Positions 54,444-63,960 of a stretch of DNA of 64,000 nucleotides are shown here, piece by piece. The number at the start of each line of letters is the position of its first letter. Within the stretch, counting starts at the first letter, position 1. Both the position numbers and the translations under genes were made by a program. The stretch is from CAYMZZ01 sp046297935 (GTDB lineage Bacteria > Bacteroidota > Bacteroidia > Chitinophagales > Chitinophagaceae), in NCBI GenBank assembly GCA_046297935.1, contig JBKBHA010000001.1, positions 124,001-188,000 of the forward strand. The letters are read 5' to 3'. The notes under the pieces were generated by a model. That model saw nothing but the letters and a program-made list of their open reading frames with translations. It was not told where the DNA came from and did not search any database.

Positions 54444-55892
54444 TTAGTTCAAACCAGCAAGCGACCATTGCAACGAAACCAGCGAACGCTGATAGCTCGA
54501 AATGGCTTTGATGACGGAAATTCTGGCGTCTAAGGCTCTGATTTCCCGATTGTTGACAATGAAAAGACTGCTCTCGCCATTATTGAACTTCACTTCTTCG
54601 GAGGCTAACAGTTGTTCATATTGAGCACGGTTGTCGTTCAAAAGTGTAATCTGGTTTTTCCAGGTCAGACTTGCAGCATAAAATGCTCCCAGTTTAGCGC
54701 GGAGGTCAGCCTGTGTCTGAATCTGATCCAATTCCGTTTGTTGAATAACTATACGGGTACTGCGAAACGCTCCCCGGGCGGCCGACATACGGATAGGTAT
54801 CGACAGCTTGATCCCGTATTGAAAATTATCATCAAGCAGCGGCATACTGGCTGATTTCCAAAATTCATAGCCTTTCGTCATTTGCCGGTATTGCAGATTA
54901 ATTTTGGGCAGGATATCCTGAAATTGAAGCTTGCGGCGAATGTCAAGTAGTTTCAATTGTTGCCGGTACTGCTGCAGCTTGGGATGATTGTTGATTTGCA
55001 GGTACAGGCTGTCGAGCGATGGCAGGTCGGAGTCTGGTGTTGCCAGCAACATCATCGATTTTTCATCGGGCCTGATCTCGTAGGGCAGTTGATACGGCGT
55101 TTGATCATTTGTCCAAAGAAAAACTGACAACTCCAGGCTGGCCTGTTGCCACTGTAGTTGGGCCTGTTCCGACTGAGTTCTGAAATACTGCCATTGTGCT
55201 CTTGCTTCGGTACTGTCGATAGCGGCCAGTTCGCCCACCGCAATCATTTGCCGCACCCATTCCAGACGCTTTTCATTGGCCCTTAGCGCCTGTTCAAGCG
55301 TTTGCCAGGTCAGGTAATAGGTTACCCATTCCCAGTATTGAAACAGGCTTTCTTTCAACAGGTCGTTTAAGGCAAGTTGTTGTTCAAAAATGGATTGCTC
55401 CAGTATGATATTTGCTGACCGAAGAGCGGCACGTCGCTTATCGAGCAATATGCTCTGTGTAACCTCCCAGTCGAGTCCTGCATACCCGGTTCGGCCCGAA
55501 GTCTCTTCAATAGGCAATCGGTTTCCATCGAGCCTGGCGATACCGGCACTAGCCGTTAGTCCGAACCAAAGAGGTATATCGAGGTCGGTGGTTTCGTAGT
55601 TGTAATACCGGGTACCATCGAATTGCTTGGCGCCAACGCTGGCACTTAGTACCGGGTCAAAAACGCCGCGTGCACTCAGTTGGCCAGCCCTGGCGCGTTC
55701 AATACTAAGCAGTGCTTTTTTGGCCATAGGGTGATAGCTCCTAACCAGGTTCACCAGCTGGTCTGCACTCAGCGTTCGTGGAATGCTATCCTGTGCAAAA
55801 ACAAAGTAGTTCAAAAATATTGCTCCTGTCAACAACAGCAATCTTTTGCCTTTCGTCAGCGTATTGCAGCCTGTATTTATTATCCAAATCAT
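54444..55892 (-). CDS. TolC-family outer membrane protein (type-I-secretion-like operon)
   Basis: 482 residues with a signal peptide (LLLLTGAIFLNYFVFAQ). Long helices with TYYLTWQTLEQALRANEKRLEWV and strands NLQYRQMTKGYEFW make an outer-membrane factor. The start overlaps the HlyD stop by 4 bases (ATGA). It is the export duct for the ABC-HlyD pair. Confidence 0.88.
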   Translation of the reverse strand: MIWIINTGCNTLTKGKRLLLLTGAIFLNYFVFAQDSIPRTLSADQLVNLVRSYHPMAKKALLSIERARAGQLSARGVFDPVLSASVGAKQFDGTRYYNYETTDLDIPLWFGLTASAGIARLDGNRLPIEETSGRTGYAGLDWEVTQSILLDKRRAALRSANIILEQSIFEQQLALNDLLKESLFQYWEWVTYYLTWQTLEQALRANEKRLEWVRQMIAVGELAAIDSTEARAQWQYFRTQSEQAQLQWQQASLELSVFLWTNDQTPYQLPYEIRPDEKSMMLLATPDSDLPSLDSLYLQINNHPKLQQYRQQLKLLDIRRKLQFQDILPKINLQYRQMTKGYEFWKSASMPLLDDNFQYGIKLSIPIRMSAARGAFRSTRIVIQQTELDQIQTQADLRAKLGAFYAASLTWKNQITLLNDNRAQYEQLLASEEVKFNNGESSLFIVNNREIRALDARISVIKAISSYQRSLVSLQWSLAGLN

Positions 55893-57214
55893 TTTGAGCT
55901 CTTCGTAGTTTCATTGGGTTGATAAAAGTCGGGTGGAAAACCGTTGATGTTTCGCCAAAGCTCGTACCAGATGGGTACATTCTTAAGCAGGGCCATCGAC
56001 TGAGCGCCGGTACCCATTTTTAGTTCAGTTGGCCATGGGCGATCTTCGGGATCCTCCACCACGAGCACGCGAAACAGCCCGTTTACGCTCACTGAATTTT
56101 CAACAGCCGTAACTACTCCGCCAAACGTCCCATACGAACTTTGCGGCCAACCGCTGAAGATGATTGCCGGAAAACCATCAAATTGGAAACGAACTTTTTG
56201 GCCGGCATGGATCAGAGGCAAATCCATCGGCCTTACGAAAATTTCAACGGCATATTGAAAATCGGATGGTACAATTTCAGCAATCAACTCTCCTTCTTTT
56301 ACAATTTCGCCAATACCAGCTTTTCGCGCCTTACTTACCTGACCTGTTTGCGGCGCTGTGATGAAATAGAGGCCGTTTCGAATACGATAATTGCTCAACT
56401 GGTTTTCGAGTTTGGCGATGTCGGCCTGCTTGCCAGCAATGGAGGAAAGCGATTGAAAGCGATCGGCCGATGCCTTAGCTATTTTTTCTGTGTAATCTCG
56501 TTCGGTACCAATGATCTCGAGCCGGGTAGCTGCCAGGTCCTGCCGAGTATTCTGCATGGCCGTCTCAGCAGCCGTTCTTCTGGCCTGTGTTTGCTGGAAA
56601 GTTTGATTGCGCTGTTCCAGCTGTGTTAACGAAACCAGTCCGCTATCGTAGAGCGCACGTTGCCGCAGCCATTGTTTCTGTGCAATTTCAAAATCGTTGT
56701 TGGCGGCCTGCAGCAACGCGCTGTCGCGCTGTAGCTGTCGGTTCTGCTGTTGCAGTTTAATGCGGAGCTGATCCAGTTTCACCGTCAACGCTTCCTCCAG
56801 TGCACGCAACTGCTGATCGGCAGCCTGAACCTTATTGTCGTAAAAAGCAACTTCATTTCTGCCGGCTTCCAGTTGGTTATCGGTTCGTTCAATCAGTCGC
56901 GGATCCAGGTACTGATCTTTGATTTCGGCCAGTTGAAGTATGGTATCGCCGGCCTTTACCTGATCGCCTTCTTTTACATACCATTTTACCACGCGCCCGG
57001 GGATAATGGTATTGAGCTGCTGAGGCCTTTGCTCCTGTCTGACGGTAGTTACCTGCCCGGTAGATCGTATGTTTTGCGTCCAGGGCAAAAACAGTAATAG
57101 TAATAGAAAGGCCAGCAGCCCCCAAAACCAGTAGCGTACCCGGCTCGGCTTATTTGCCCGGAAAATGAGGTGACTGGCCTGCCAGTCGGGGAGGGGTGTT
57201 TCTTCTCTTTTCAT
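55889..57214 (-). CDS. HlyD-family membrane fusion protein
   Basis: 441 residues from ATG 57214 (an in-frame TTG at 57229 adds 5). One membrane segment (FWGLLAFLLLLLFLPW) near residue 32 is followed by the lipoyl half (VKWYVKEGDQVKAGDTILQL), a long coiled coil (LDQLRIKLQQQNRQLQRDSA) and the second lipoyl half (ITAPQTGQVSKARKAGIGEIV). It links the ABC subunit to TolC. Confidence 0.9.
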   Translation of the reverse strand: MKREETPLPDWQASHLIFRANKPSRVRYWFWGLLAFLLLLLFLPWTQNIRSTGQVTTVRQEQRPQQLNTIIPGRVVKWYVKEGDQVKAGDTILQLAEIKDQYLDPRLIERTDNQLEAGRNEVAFYDNKVQAADQQLRALEEALTVKLDQLRIKLQQQNRQLQRDSALLQAANNDFEIAQKQWLRQRALYDSGLVSLTQLEQRNQTFQQTQARRTAAETAMQNTRQDLAATRLEIIGTERDYTEKIAKASADRFQSLSSIAGKQADIAKLENQLSNYRIRNGLYFITAPQTGQVSKARKAGIGEIVKEGELIAEIVPSDFQYAVEIFVRPMDLPLIHAGQKVRFQFDGFPAIIFSGWPQSSYGTFGGVVTAVENSVSVNGLFRVLVVEDPEDRPWPTELKMGTGAQSMALLKNVPIWYELWRNINGFPPDFYQPNETTKSSK

Positions 57215-57237
57215 TGCAGAAGTTTTCAATGTTTTTA

Positions 57238-58884
57238 TTAAGCTGGCTCACTAATATTCCAGACCCTGTTACAAGCGTTGAGCAATTCGGGCTGAATACC
57301 GGAGACAATTATAGTTGTGTCAGTAAAATCATTTTTTATCAGGTCGATAAATTGACTGCGATAGGGCTCGTCCAATCCTGAAAGCGGATCTTCGAGTATC
57401 AGCAGACGCGGGTTGGGCAGCAGTGCACGAATCAACAGTATTTTATGCACCACATTGCGCGGAAGCTTGCGTCCGTCGGGATCAAGAATGCTGTCCCAGC
57501 CCTCTGGCATCTGACTCAGGAAATCTTTGAGACCCAGTTTTTCTGACAGTTCGCGAAGACGCTGCCGATCGATATTTGATTGCCCCATCCGGATATTATC
57601 AAACAGGCTGCCGTGAAAAATGTCCTGCTGCCGGAGCAGGATGCCAATCTGCGCCCGAATGGACTGAGGGTTAAAATTGCCAACCGGTGTACCGTCGATC
57701 TTATAGCTGCCTTCAAAATCGCTATAGATGCCGGAGAGAATGCGCAATAGCGTTGATTTGCCTGCGCCGGGACTGCCCGTAACACAAACCCTTTCGCCGG
57801 CGCGGGCCTGAAGATTCAGGTCGGTCAGCAGGTTTTTGCCCGGCTGGTAAGCGAAGCTCAGGTTAGTTAACTCCACATCAATTCCCTTCGTGGTCTTCTC
57901 AAAGCTCAGGCTACCCGATTTTTCGGAGGGTTGATCAGCCAGTTTGCCAATCTTATCAAGCGATGTAATTACATCGTACACATTGTCGAGGTTGATGATC
58001 AGTTTTTCAACGGAACCCAGCACCACGAGTATAATAATCTCAGCTGCTACAAACTGGCCAATATTCAACTGCTGATCCAATAAAAGCCATACACCAACGA
58101 TCAGCATGGTACCGGTGATCAGCACTTTAAAACCAACCAACACAGCGTACTGAAACTGAAGTATCCGAAAATGCGAATTGCGCGATTGAAGGTAGTCGCC
58201 CGCGCGTTTGTCGGTATTCTTGAGTGCCACTTCAGGTGCCTGGTAAAATTTGAACGTGTGTATCAATCGAGCCACTTCTTCGAGCCATGCCGCTACCTTA
58301 TATTTTCGGGCACATTCCTCCAGGCTGGTAGCCAGTCCTCTGCTACCGGTATAGTACAACATCAGCCAGAGCAGGGTGACCAGGAATATGCCGAACAGGA
58401 TGAAAACAGGATGATAGAAAGCCAATAGAATAAGACCGAATAAAATCTGTATGCTGGCAAGCGGCAGGTCAAGCAGCAACTTGGCCATGCCTTTTTGGAG
58501 GATGGGGATTTCAAAAAAACGGTTAACCAGTTCCGGCAGGTAAAATTTGTCTATCTGCCGAAGGTCAATTTTGGGTAAGCCATCAGCCAGCTGATAGCTG
58601 TACCGCACGAAAATTTTTTGCTGTATTTTTTCGATCTGTTGCATCTGCCCGATCTGAAGAGCACCGGAAGCGAGCACACCCAATACTACCAGACCGATGA
58701 GCACAGCAAGTGACGCGTTCATGTTACCACCGAGAACGAAGCCTACAATTGCCTGCACCCCCAGCGGCAGCGACAGTTGAATGAGACCGTTCAAAATTGC
58801 ATAGAAATAGATAGCAGAAATTTCTTTCTTCTCAAGTTGCGCCAATCGGAAAATGCGCGCAACCGGGTTAGCAGTTGTTGCCAT
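57238..58884 (-). CDS. ABC exporter subunit with degenerate ATPase domain
   Basis: 548 residues. Six membrane segments (24-300) precede a nucleotide-binding domain. Walker A GSPGAGKST (370-378) and a Q-loop-like RQQD (about 418) are intact. The LSGGQ signature is replaced near 471 (DGRKLPRNVV); Walker B is LLILEDP (494-500), with Glu and Asp swapped; and the H-loop His is absent (TTIIVSGIQ). There is no peptidase domain. It may therefore be a poor ATPase, or work by another mechanism, as a T1SS-like inner membrane part (inference). Confidence 0.87.
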   Translation of the reverse strand: MATTANPVARIFRLAQLEKKEISAIYFYAILNGLIQLSLPLGVQAIVGFVLGGNMNASLAVLIGLVVLGVLASGALQIGQMQQIEKIQQKIFVRYSYQLADGLPKIDLRQIDKFYLPELVNRFFEIPILQKGMAKLLLDLPLASIQILFGLILLAFYHPVFILFGIFLVTLLWLMLYYTGSRGLATSLEECARKYKVAAWLEEVARLIHTFKFYQAPEVALKNTDKRAGDYLQSRNSHFRILQFQYAVLVGFKVLITGTMLIVGVWLLLDQQLNIGQFVAAEIIILVVLGSVEKLIINLDNVYDVITSLDKIGKLADQPSEKSGSLSFEKTTKGIDVELTNLSFAYQPGKNLLTDLNLQARAGERVCVTGSPGAGKSTLLRILSGIYSDFEGSYKIDGTPVGNFNPQSIRAQIGILLRQQDIFHGSLFDNIRMGQSNIDRQRLRELSEKLGLKDFLSQMPEGWDSILDPDGRKLPRNVVHKILLIRALLPNPRLLILEDPLSGLDEPYRSQFIDLIKNDFTDTTIIVSGIQPELLNACNRVWNISEPA

Positions 58885-58928
58885 ATTTAAAAACTACGTT
58901 GAAAAAAAATCGATTCGGACGCCGTTAT

Positions 58929-59222
58929 TCAGCCAACTGCTGTCCTATTCGGAGGTAGACTTACCTGTTCGAGAAAGGGGGATGGAAGATTGGGTTCCAG
59001 GTGTAGATAGTGAGCCGGATTGTAAATAATGGTTGAACCCAATTGCCAGTAACTTAACGCAAAGTCTTTTTTCCATTTGCCAGACTCCTGCTTGTCGCCC
59101 GATCTTTTTTCCTCATCAATATTAAATCCGGCCGACACACGGTCTTCACAAAAAGAATTTACGGCCGGCAGGGTGAATACCAGCCCAAAAATGAGGAGGA
59201 ATATCGTGGCGATTGTCTTCAT
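58929..59222 (-). CDS. Small exported protein of unknown function, head of the secretion operon
   Basis: 97 residues with a signal peptide (TIFLLIFGLVFTLPAV). The mature part is acidic-basic mixed (FNIDEEKRSGDKQES), then a hydrophobic-aromatic patch (FALSYWQLGSTIIYNPAHYL) and an end VSLPPNRTAVG. It precedes the ABC gene by 44 bases. It could be the secreted or chaperone component of the system. Not recognised. Confidence 0.6.
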   Translation of the reverse strand: MKTIATIFLLIFGLVFTLPAVNSFCEDRVSAGFNIDEEKRSGDKQESGKWKKDFALSYWQLGSTIIYNPAHYLHLEPNLPSPFLEQVSLPPNRTAVG

Positions 59223-59282
59223 TGTCGCTTGTCAAGCCTTATGACAAACAATGAGGAAAAAAGTTCGACAAAGTTAAAAAAA

Positions 59283-59528
59283 TTATAGTTCGGTTGAATC
59301 TTCGGGCAGATGGTCGTACTCGCCTTTCCAGGCATACCAGCCAAAGGCGAGCAGGCCCAGGGCAATGGGCAGAAAAATGACGATGATTATCAGCCAAATC
59401 ACCGGATTGTTGATATCGGCCTTTCCGTTTAAATCCACGAACCGGAGGGCACCGGCCAAAAGGAAGAAAATAGCGACCGGACCGGCCAGCAGCCACAACA
59501 AACCCAGGGTTCTTTTAAGAGCGTTCAT
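59283..59528 (-). CDS. Small membrane protein (DUF6814-like)
   Basis: 81 residues from ATG 59528; a TTG further up is unlikely. Two membrane segments: LGLLWLLAGPVAIFFLLAGAL and WLIIIVIFLPIALGLLAFGWYA. Short acidic C-terminus (HLPEDSTEL). It starts 5 bases after the MFS transporter stop, so it is translated together with it, and may be a partner subunit (inference). Confidence 0.7.
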   Translation of the reverse strand: MNALKRTLGLLWLLAGPVAIFFLLAGALRFVDLNGKADINNPVIWLIIIVIFLPIALGLLAFGWYAWKGEYDHLPEDSTEL

Positions 59529-59533
59529 AGTGT

Positions 59534-61063
59534 TCAATCGTTTACATTAGGATCAATACTGTTGCGCAAATAAATACAGCCGATTAGCAGACAAAGTGCT
59601 GCCACGCCAATGGGATACCAAAGGCCCACCAGCGGGTCGGCAGGAAAACTGGAAGTTAATAACAGACCGATGAAAGGCACCAAACCTCCAAACACACCGT
59701 TACCGATATGGTAAGGTAAACTCATAGATGTATAACGGATACGGGTAGGAAATAACTCAACCAGGAATGCGGCAATGGGTCCATACACCATGGTAACATA
59801 GAGGATCAGTACGAATACCAGGGCAACAAATTGCCAGTAAACAGACCCGGGAAGTTTTTTATCGATGGCTGGTATGCGAAGTTCTTTGTCCGCCACCGAA
59901 CGAAATCCTCCAATATCCGCGCTACTGCTTTCAATTGTATATTGAATGCCATTGGAAGTTTCGTACCTCGATTTTATCACTCCTATACTATCGGCACCGA
60001 CCATTTTGAAATCACCTTTCTCGCTGATCAGTTTCGCTTGCACTGCCATTTCAGGAGTGATGGCCGACTGACTAAGGAAGGCACTGAATATGGGCCGGTA
60101 ACTTACAACAGCCAGCAACAGGCCCAGCATCATGATCCATTTTCGTCCGATACGGTCGCTCAACCAGCCGAATAAAACAAAGAATGGCGTGGCCAGTGCA
60201 ATTGCCCAAAGCAAAATTGTTCTGCTTTGTTCAAAATTGAGTGCGCACTTGGTTTCCAGAAAACTTTGCGCGTAAAACTGTCCGGTGTACCATACTACTC
60301 CCTGGCCCATCACTGCACCAAACAGAGCCAGCAACACCATTTTGAAATTGGCCTTTTTGCGAAAGCTTTCCTGCAATGGATTAGTGGAGGTTTTACCTTC
60401 TGATTTCAGTTTGGCAAACAGCGGCGATTCCGACATCCTTAAACGGATATAAACAGATACGCCAACCAGCAATACCGATATCCAGAATGGGTAACGCCAG
60501 CCGCCCCACTCGGCATTAAATTGTGCGTCGCTCATATTGAGCTTTACCAGCATAATGACGCCCAGCGCCACAAAAAGTCCGAGCGTAGCAGTAGTTTGAA
60601 TCCAGCTTGTATAAAACCCGCGGCGATTGTCCGGTGCATGTTCTGCCACGTAAGTTGCCGCACCACCGTATTCGCCTCCCAGTGCCAGGCCCTGAATCAA
60701 TCGAAGCAGTAATACCAGAAGCGGTGCCGCTATACCAATGCTTTGATAGCCCGGAACCAACCCGATCAGGAAAGTAGAACCACCCATCAAAACCAGCGTT
60801 AGGAGAAAAGTGTATTTGCGACCGATCAGATCGCCCAGCCTGCCGAATACTAATGCGCCAAAAGGCCGAACAATAAATCCCGCAGCAAAAATGGCCAGCG
60901 TGCTCAACAGCGCCGCTGTTGAATTGCCTTCAGGAAAAAACTGTGTACTGATCGTTTTGGCAAGCATTCCAAAAATGTAGAAGTCGTACCATTCGATCAT
61001 GGTGCCAACGGAAGACGATGCAATGACCGTGCGAATATTGTTGGCTAGTCGCGTTGGTTTCAT
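59534..61063 (-). CDS. MFS transporter, metabolite:proton symporter (MHS/ProP-like) family
   Basis: 509 residues from ATG 61063 (MKPTRLANNIRTVIASS). Twelve membrane segments, with the MHS start SSVGTMIEWYDFYIFG and GRLGDLIGRKYTFLLTLVLMGGSTFLIGL. RLIQGLALGGEYGGAATYV matches the family. An extra loop of about 80 residues between helices 8 and 9 (with ESSSADIGGFRSVADKEL) is unusual. The substrate is unknown; carboxylates are possible because acetyl-CoA synthetase is divergent from it. Confidence 0.85.
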   Translation of the reverse strand: MKPTRLANNIRTVIASSSVGTMIEWYDFYIFGMLAKTISTQFFPEGNSTAALLSTLAIFAAGFIVRPFGALVFGRLGDLIGRKYTFLLTLVLMGGSTFLIGLVPGYQSIGIAAPLLVLLLRLIQGLALGGEYGGAATYVAEHAPDNRRGFYTSWIQTTATLGLFVALGVIMLVKLNMSDAQFNAEWGGWRYPFWISVLLVGVSVYIRLRMSESPLFAKLKSEGKTSTNPLQESFRKKANFKMVLLALFGAVMGQGVVWYTGQFYAQSFLETKCALNFEQSRTILLWAIALATPFFVLFGWLSDRIGRKWIMMLGLLLAVVSYRPIFSAFLSQSAITPEMAVQAKLISEKGDFKMVGADSIGVIKSRYETSNGIQYTIESSSADIGGFRSVADKELRIPAIDKKLPGSVYWQFVALVFVLILYVTMVYGPIAAFLVELFPTRIRYTSMSLPYHIGNGVFGGLVPFIGLLLTSSFPADPLVGLWYPIGVAALCLLIGCIYLRNSIDPNVND

Positions 61064-61274
61064 GAAAGAAAGATAATGATTCAGGCAGTACACTCATATT
61101 TTTTTATTTTCGAGCAATACAAATAATTGCCGAATTTGCTAATGAGTTCTTAGTCAGGTTTGTCTCTGTGTTGTATTATTCCGAACGATCTATCGTTCGT
61201 GTTTACAGACCTTGTTTGCTGACCTGTGGTACTCTTAAATTTTTAAATTCTCAAATTAACAACCTGTAGTTGCT

Positions 61275-63212
61275 ATGTCATATCCTTACCAGATACGTTC
61301 GATGGACCAATATGAAATGGCGTATCGTGTTAGTATCAATGAGCCGGAAGAATACTGGGCTTCGGTAGCCACTCATTTTAAGTGGAAAAAGAAATGGGAC
61401 AAGGTGCTGGATTGGAATTTCAGGGAGCCGAAGGTGGAATGGTTCAAAGGTGCAAAATTGAACATCACTGAAAATTGTATTGACCGGCATCTTGAAACCA
61501 TGGGCGATAAGCCGGCGATTATATGGGAGCCCAATCATCCCGACGAGCGGGTGCGTGTGGTAACCTATAATCGATTGCACAAAAGGGTTTGCCAGGTGGC
61601 GCAAATGCTTCGCAACAATGGCGTGAAGAAGGGTGACCGCGTGTGTATTTATATGGGAATGGTTCCCGAGCTGGTGTATGCCGTGCTGGGTTGCGCCCGA
61701 ATTGGTGCCGTTCACAGTGTGATCTTTGGTGGCTTCAGTGCACAAAGTATTGCCGACCGCCTCTACGATGCCAATGCTGAATTTATCATTACCTGCGACG
61801 GAGCATACCGCGGAGGGAAAGATATACCCCTAAAGTCGATTATTGATGATGCGCTGATTGGAAATCGTACCATTAAAAAAGTAATCGTTTATACCCGCAC
61901 GCGCACGCCCGTATCAATGCTGAAGGGGCGGGATCTGTGGTGGGAAGATGAAATGGAACATGCCGAAGCTCAGATTGAAAAGGATGGCGTTGTTTCCTTT
62001 CCGGCAGAAGAGATGGATGCAGAAGATCCACTATTCATTTTATATACCTCGGGCAGCACTGGTAAGCCGAAAGGTGTGGTGCATAGCTGTGCCGGCTATA
62101 TGATCTGGACGGCTTACACTTTTGTAAATGTATTTCAGTATCAGCCTGGCGATATTCATTTCTGTACAGCAGATATTGGGTGGATAACCGGCCATAGTTA
62201 CATTGTGTACGGCCCGCTGGCAGCGGGTGGCACATCGCTGATGTTTGAAGGCGTACCTACCTGGCCCGACGCGGGCAGGTTCTGGGATATTGTAGACAAG
62301 CACAAAGTAAATATTCTCTACACTGCGCCTACCGCCATACGAAGCCTGATGGGCTTTGGTCTCGATCCGCTGAAAGGCAAGGACCTGAGTTCGCTGAAAG
62401 TACTTGGCACGGTAGGAGAACCGATCAATGAAGAAGCCTGGCACTGGTACGACGAACATATTGGTAAAAAGAAATGTCCGATAGTAGATACCTGGTGGCA
62501 AACGGAGACAGGAGGGGTGTTAATCTCCAATCTGGCCGGCATCACGCCGTCGCGGCCTTCCTGGGCCACACTTCCCCTGCCTGGCGTACAACCCATCCTT
62601 GTCGACGAATACGGAAAAGAGGTAACAGAGGAGGATGAACAGGGATTATACAAGGGAAATCTTTGCATCAAAGCGCCCTGGCCATCTACGATCCGAACAA
62701 CATATGGCGACCACGAGCGATGCCGGCAAAACTATTTTGCCACCTACGAAGATCTCTACTTCACCGGCGATGGTGCTTTAAAAGATGACCAGGGTAATTT
62801 CCGTATTACCGGCCGGGTTGATGATGTGTTGAATGTAAGCGGACACCGAATCGGAACAGCCGAAGTGGAGAATGCGATCAATATGCATGCCGGCGTGGTG
62901 GAGAGCGCAGTGGTAGGTTACCCGCACGACATTAAAGGGCAGGGGATTTATGCTTATGTCATTCACAGCAACCTGCATGGCGATGAAGAACTGAGTCGGA
63001 AAGATATTCTGCAGACTGTTAGCCGCATCATTGGTCCTATTGCCAAGCCCGATAAAATTCAGTTTGTAAGCGGTCTTCCAAAGACCAGAAGCGGAAAGAT
63101 CATGCGTCGCATTCTGCGCAAAATTGCCGAAGGCGAGCTGGATAAATTAGGTGACACATCCACCCTGCTCGATCCGAATGTGGTGGAGGAGATTAAAGAA
63201 GGAAGGGTGTGA
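61275..63212 (+). CDS. acs: Acetyl-CoA synthetase
   Basis: 645 residues. It activates acetate via acetyl-AMP. N-terminal YEMAYRVSINEPEEYWA, the ATP motif LYTSGSTGKPKGVVHS (about 255-270), TADIGWITGHSYIVYGPL, DTWWQTETGG and the hinge ITGRVDDVLNVSGHRI are in order. The regulatory Lys is in PKTRSGKIMRRILRKI. Length is standard. A 211-base gap lies between it and the divergent transporter; a TTTG-N17-TAAATTTT near 61213-61243 is a weak promoter candidate. Confidence 0.93.
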   Translation: MSYPYQIRSMDQYEMAYRVSINEPEEYWASVATHFKWKKKWDKVLDWNFREPKVEWFKGAKLNITENCIDRHLETMGDKPAIIWEPNHPDERVRVVTYNRLHKRVCQVAQMLRNNGVKKGDRVCIYMGMVPELVYAVLGCARIGAVHSVIFGGFSAQSIADRLYDANAEFIITCDGAYRGGKDIPLKSIIDDALIGNRTIKKVIVYTRTRTPVSMLKGRDLWWEDEMEHAEAQIEKDGVVSFPAEEMDAEDPLFILYTSGSTGKPKGVVHSCAGYMIWTAYTFVNVFQYQPGDIHFCTADIGWITGHSYIVYGPLAAGGTSLMFEGVPTWPDAGRFWDIVDKHKVNILYTAPTAIRSLMGFGLDPLKGKDLSSLKVLGTVGEPINEEAWHWYDEHIGKKKCPIVDTWWQTETGGVLISNLAGITPSRPSWATLPLPGVQPILVDEYGKEVTEEDEQGLYKGNLCIKAPWPSTIRTTYGDHERCRQNYFATYEDLYFTGDGALKDDQGNFRITGRVDDVLNVSGHRIGTAEVENAINMHAGVVESAVVGYPHDIKGQGIYAYVIHSNLHGDEELSRKDILQTVSRIIGPIAKPDKIQFVSGLPKTRSGKIMRRILRKIAEGELDKLGDTSTLLDPNVVEEIKEGRV

Positions 63213-63216
63213 AGAA

Positions 63217-63396
63217 AGGGGAGTGGGGAATGGGGAGTGGAGAGTGGGGAGTGGAGACAAGAATCTGCGACGATCTGCGTACACATCTGCGAAATCTGCG
63301 GGAACAGAATTGCTACCGGCCAGGCAACCAATCTGATTGGTTACGTTTTCAGTTCCCTCAGATTTTCGTCTGTTTCCTTACTCCCCACTCCCCACT
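63217..63396. repeat. Nested repeat region with ATCTGCG copy D
   Basis: Outer arms are GGGGAGTGGA-type (63217-63256) and CCCACTCCCC-type (63379-63396). The inner left arm (63262-63304) has four ATCTGCG units; the right arm (63351-63375) is shorter and decayed. Between the convergent acs and transpeptidase genes, no gene. Confidence 0.85.
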
Positions 63397-63960
63397 TCAC
63401 TTCTTAATTCTCACTTGAGTTCCTACCGGAGTATAAGAATAGATTTCCAGTACATGCGTGTTTTTCATTGAAATGCAGCCGAGCGTCCAGTTCTTGTAGC
63501 GGTCTATTACAAAATCTTCGTGAGGCCAGGTGCCGTGGATGCCGATGCCTCCGCCTATACTGGCAGACTTGGGTATTTCTCCTTTTTGTTTGCGGCTGTT
63601 GAATTTTTCCCAGCTATCTTTTGTCGGATAATCCAGTGCCAAAAATCGCGACCATTTGTCGTGTAATTTCTTATGAGTTATACGAAAGGTTCCTTCAGGT
63701 GTGTTCTTATCGCCTTCATAACGCTTGTCATCGAGGCTGTTATTGCCAAATACCACAGGAAAAGTGGCATACCAGCCTTTATCATCATACACACTTAATT
63801 CATAATCCGACTTATCGATCACGATAGAAACGGTGCCTACCGGACCCGGAGTGTTACGAAGGGAGTATCGGGCGCTGCCGCTGTGTTTGTCGGAGCTGTT
63901 GCGCGTATTGTGGGGCGCAAAGGCCAATGCAATGCTGCTGACTATCAGTAAGTATTTCAT
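63397..63960 (-). CDS. L,D-transpeptidase (YkuD family)
   Basis: 187 residues. N-terminal signal segment (LLIVSSIALAFA). The YkuD domain has SIVIDKSDYELSVYDD at its start and the active site IGIHGTWPHEDFVIDRY, WTLGCISMKNT with catalytic His and Cys. The segment GNNSLDDKRYEGDKNTPEGTF is typical. It forms L,D cross-links or attaches proteins in peptidoglycan. It is convergent with acs. Confidence 0.9.
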   Translation of the reverse strand: MKYLLIVSSIALAFAPHNTRNSSDKHSGSARYSLRNTPGPVGTVSIVIDKSDYELSVYDDKGWYATFPVVFGNNSLDDKRYEGDKNTPEGTFRITHKKLHDKWSRFLALDYPTKDSWEKFNSRKQKGEIPKSASIGGGIGIHGTWPHEDFVIDRYKNWTLGCISMKNTHVLEIYSYTPVGTQVRIKK

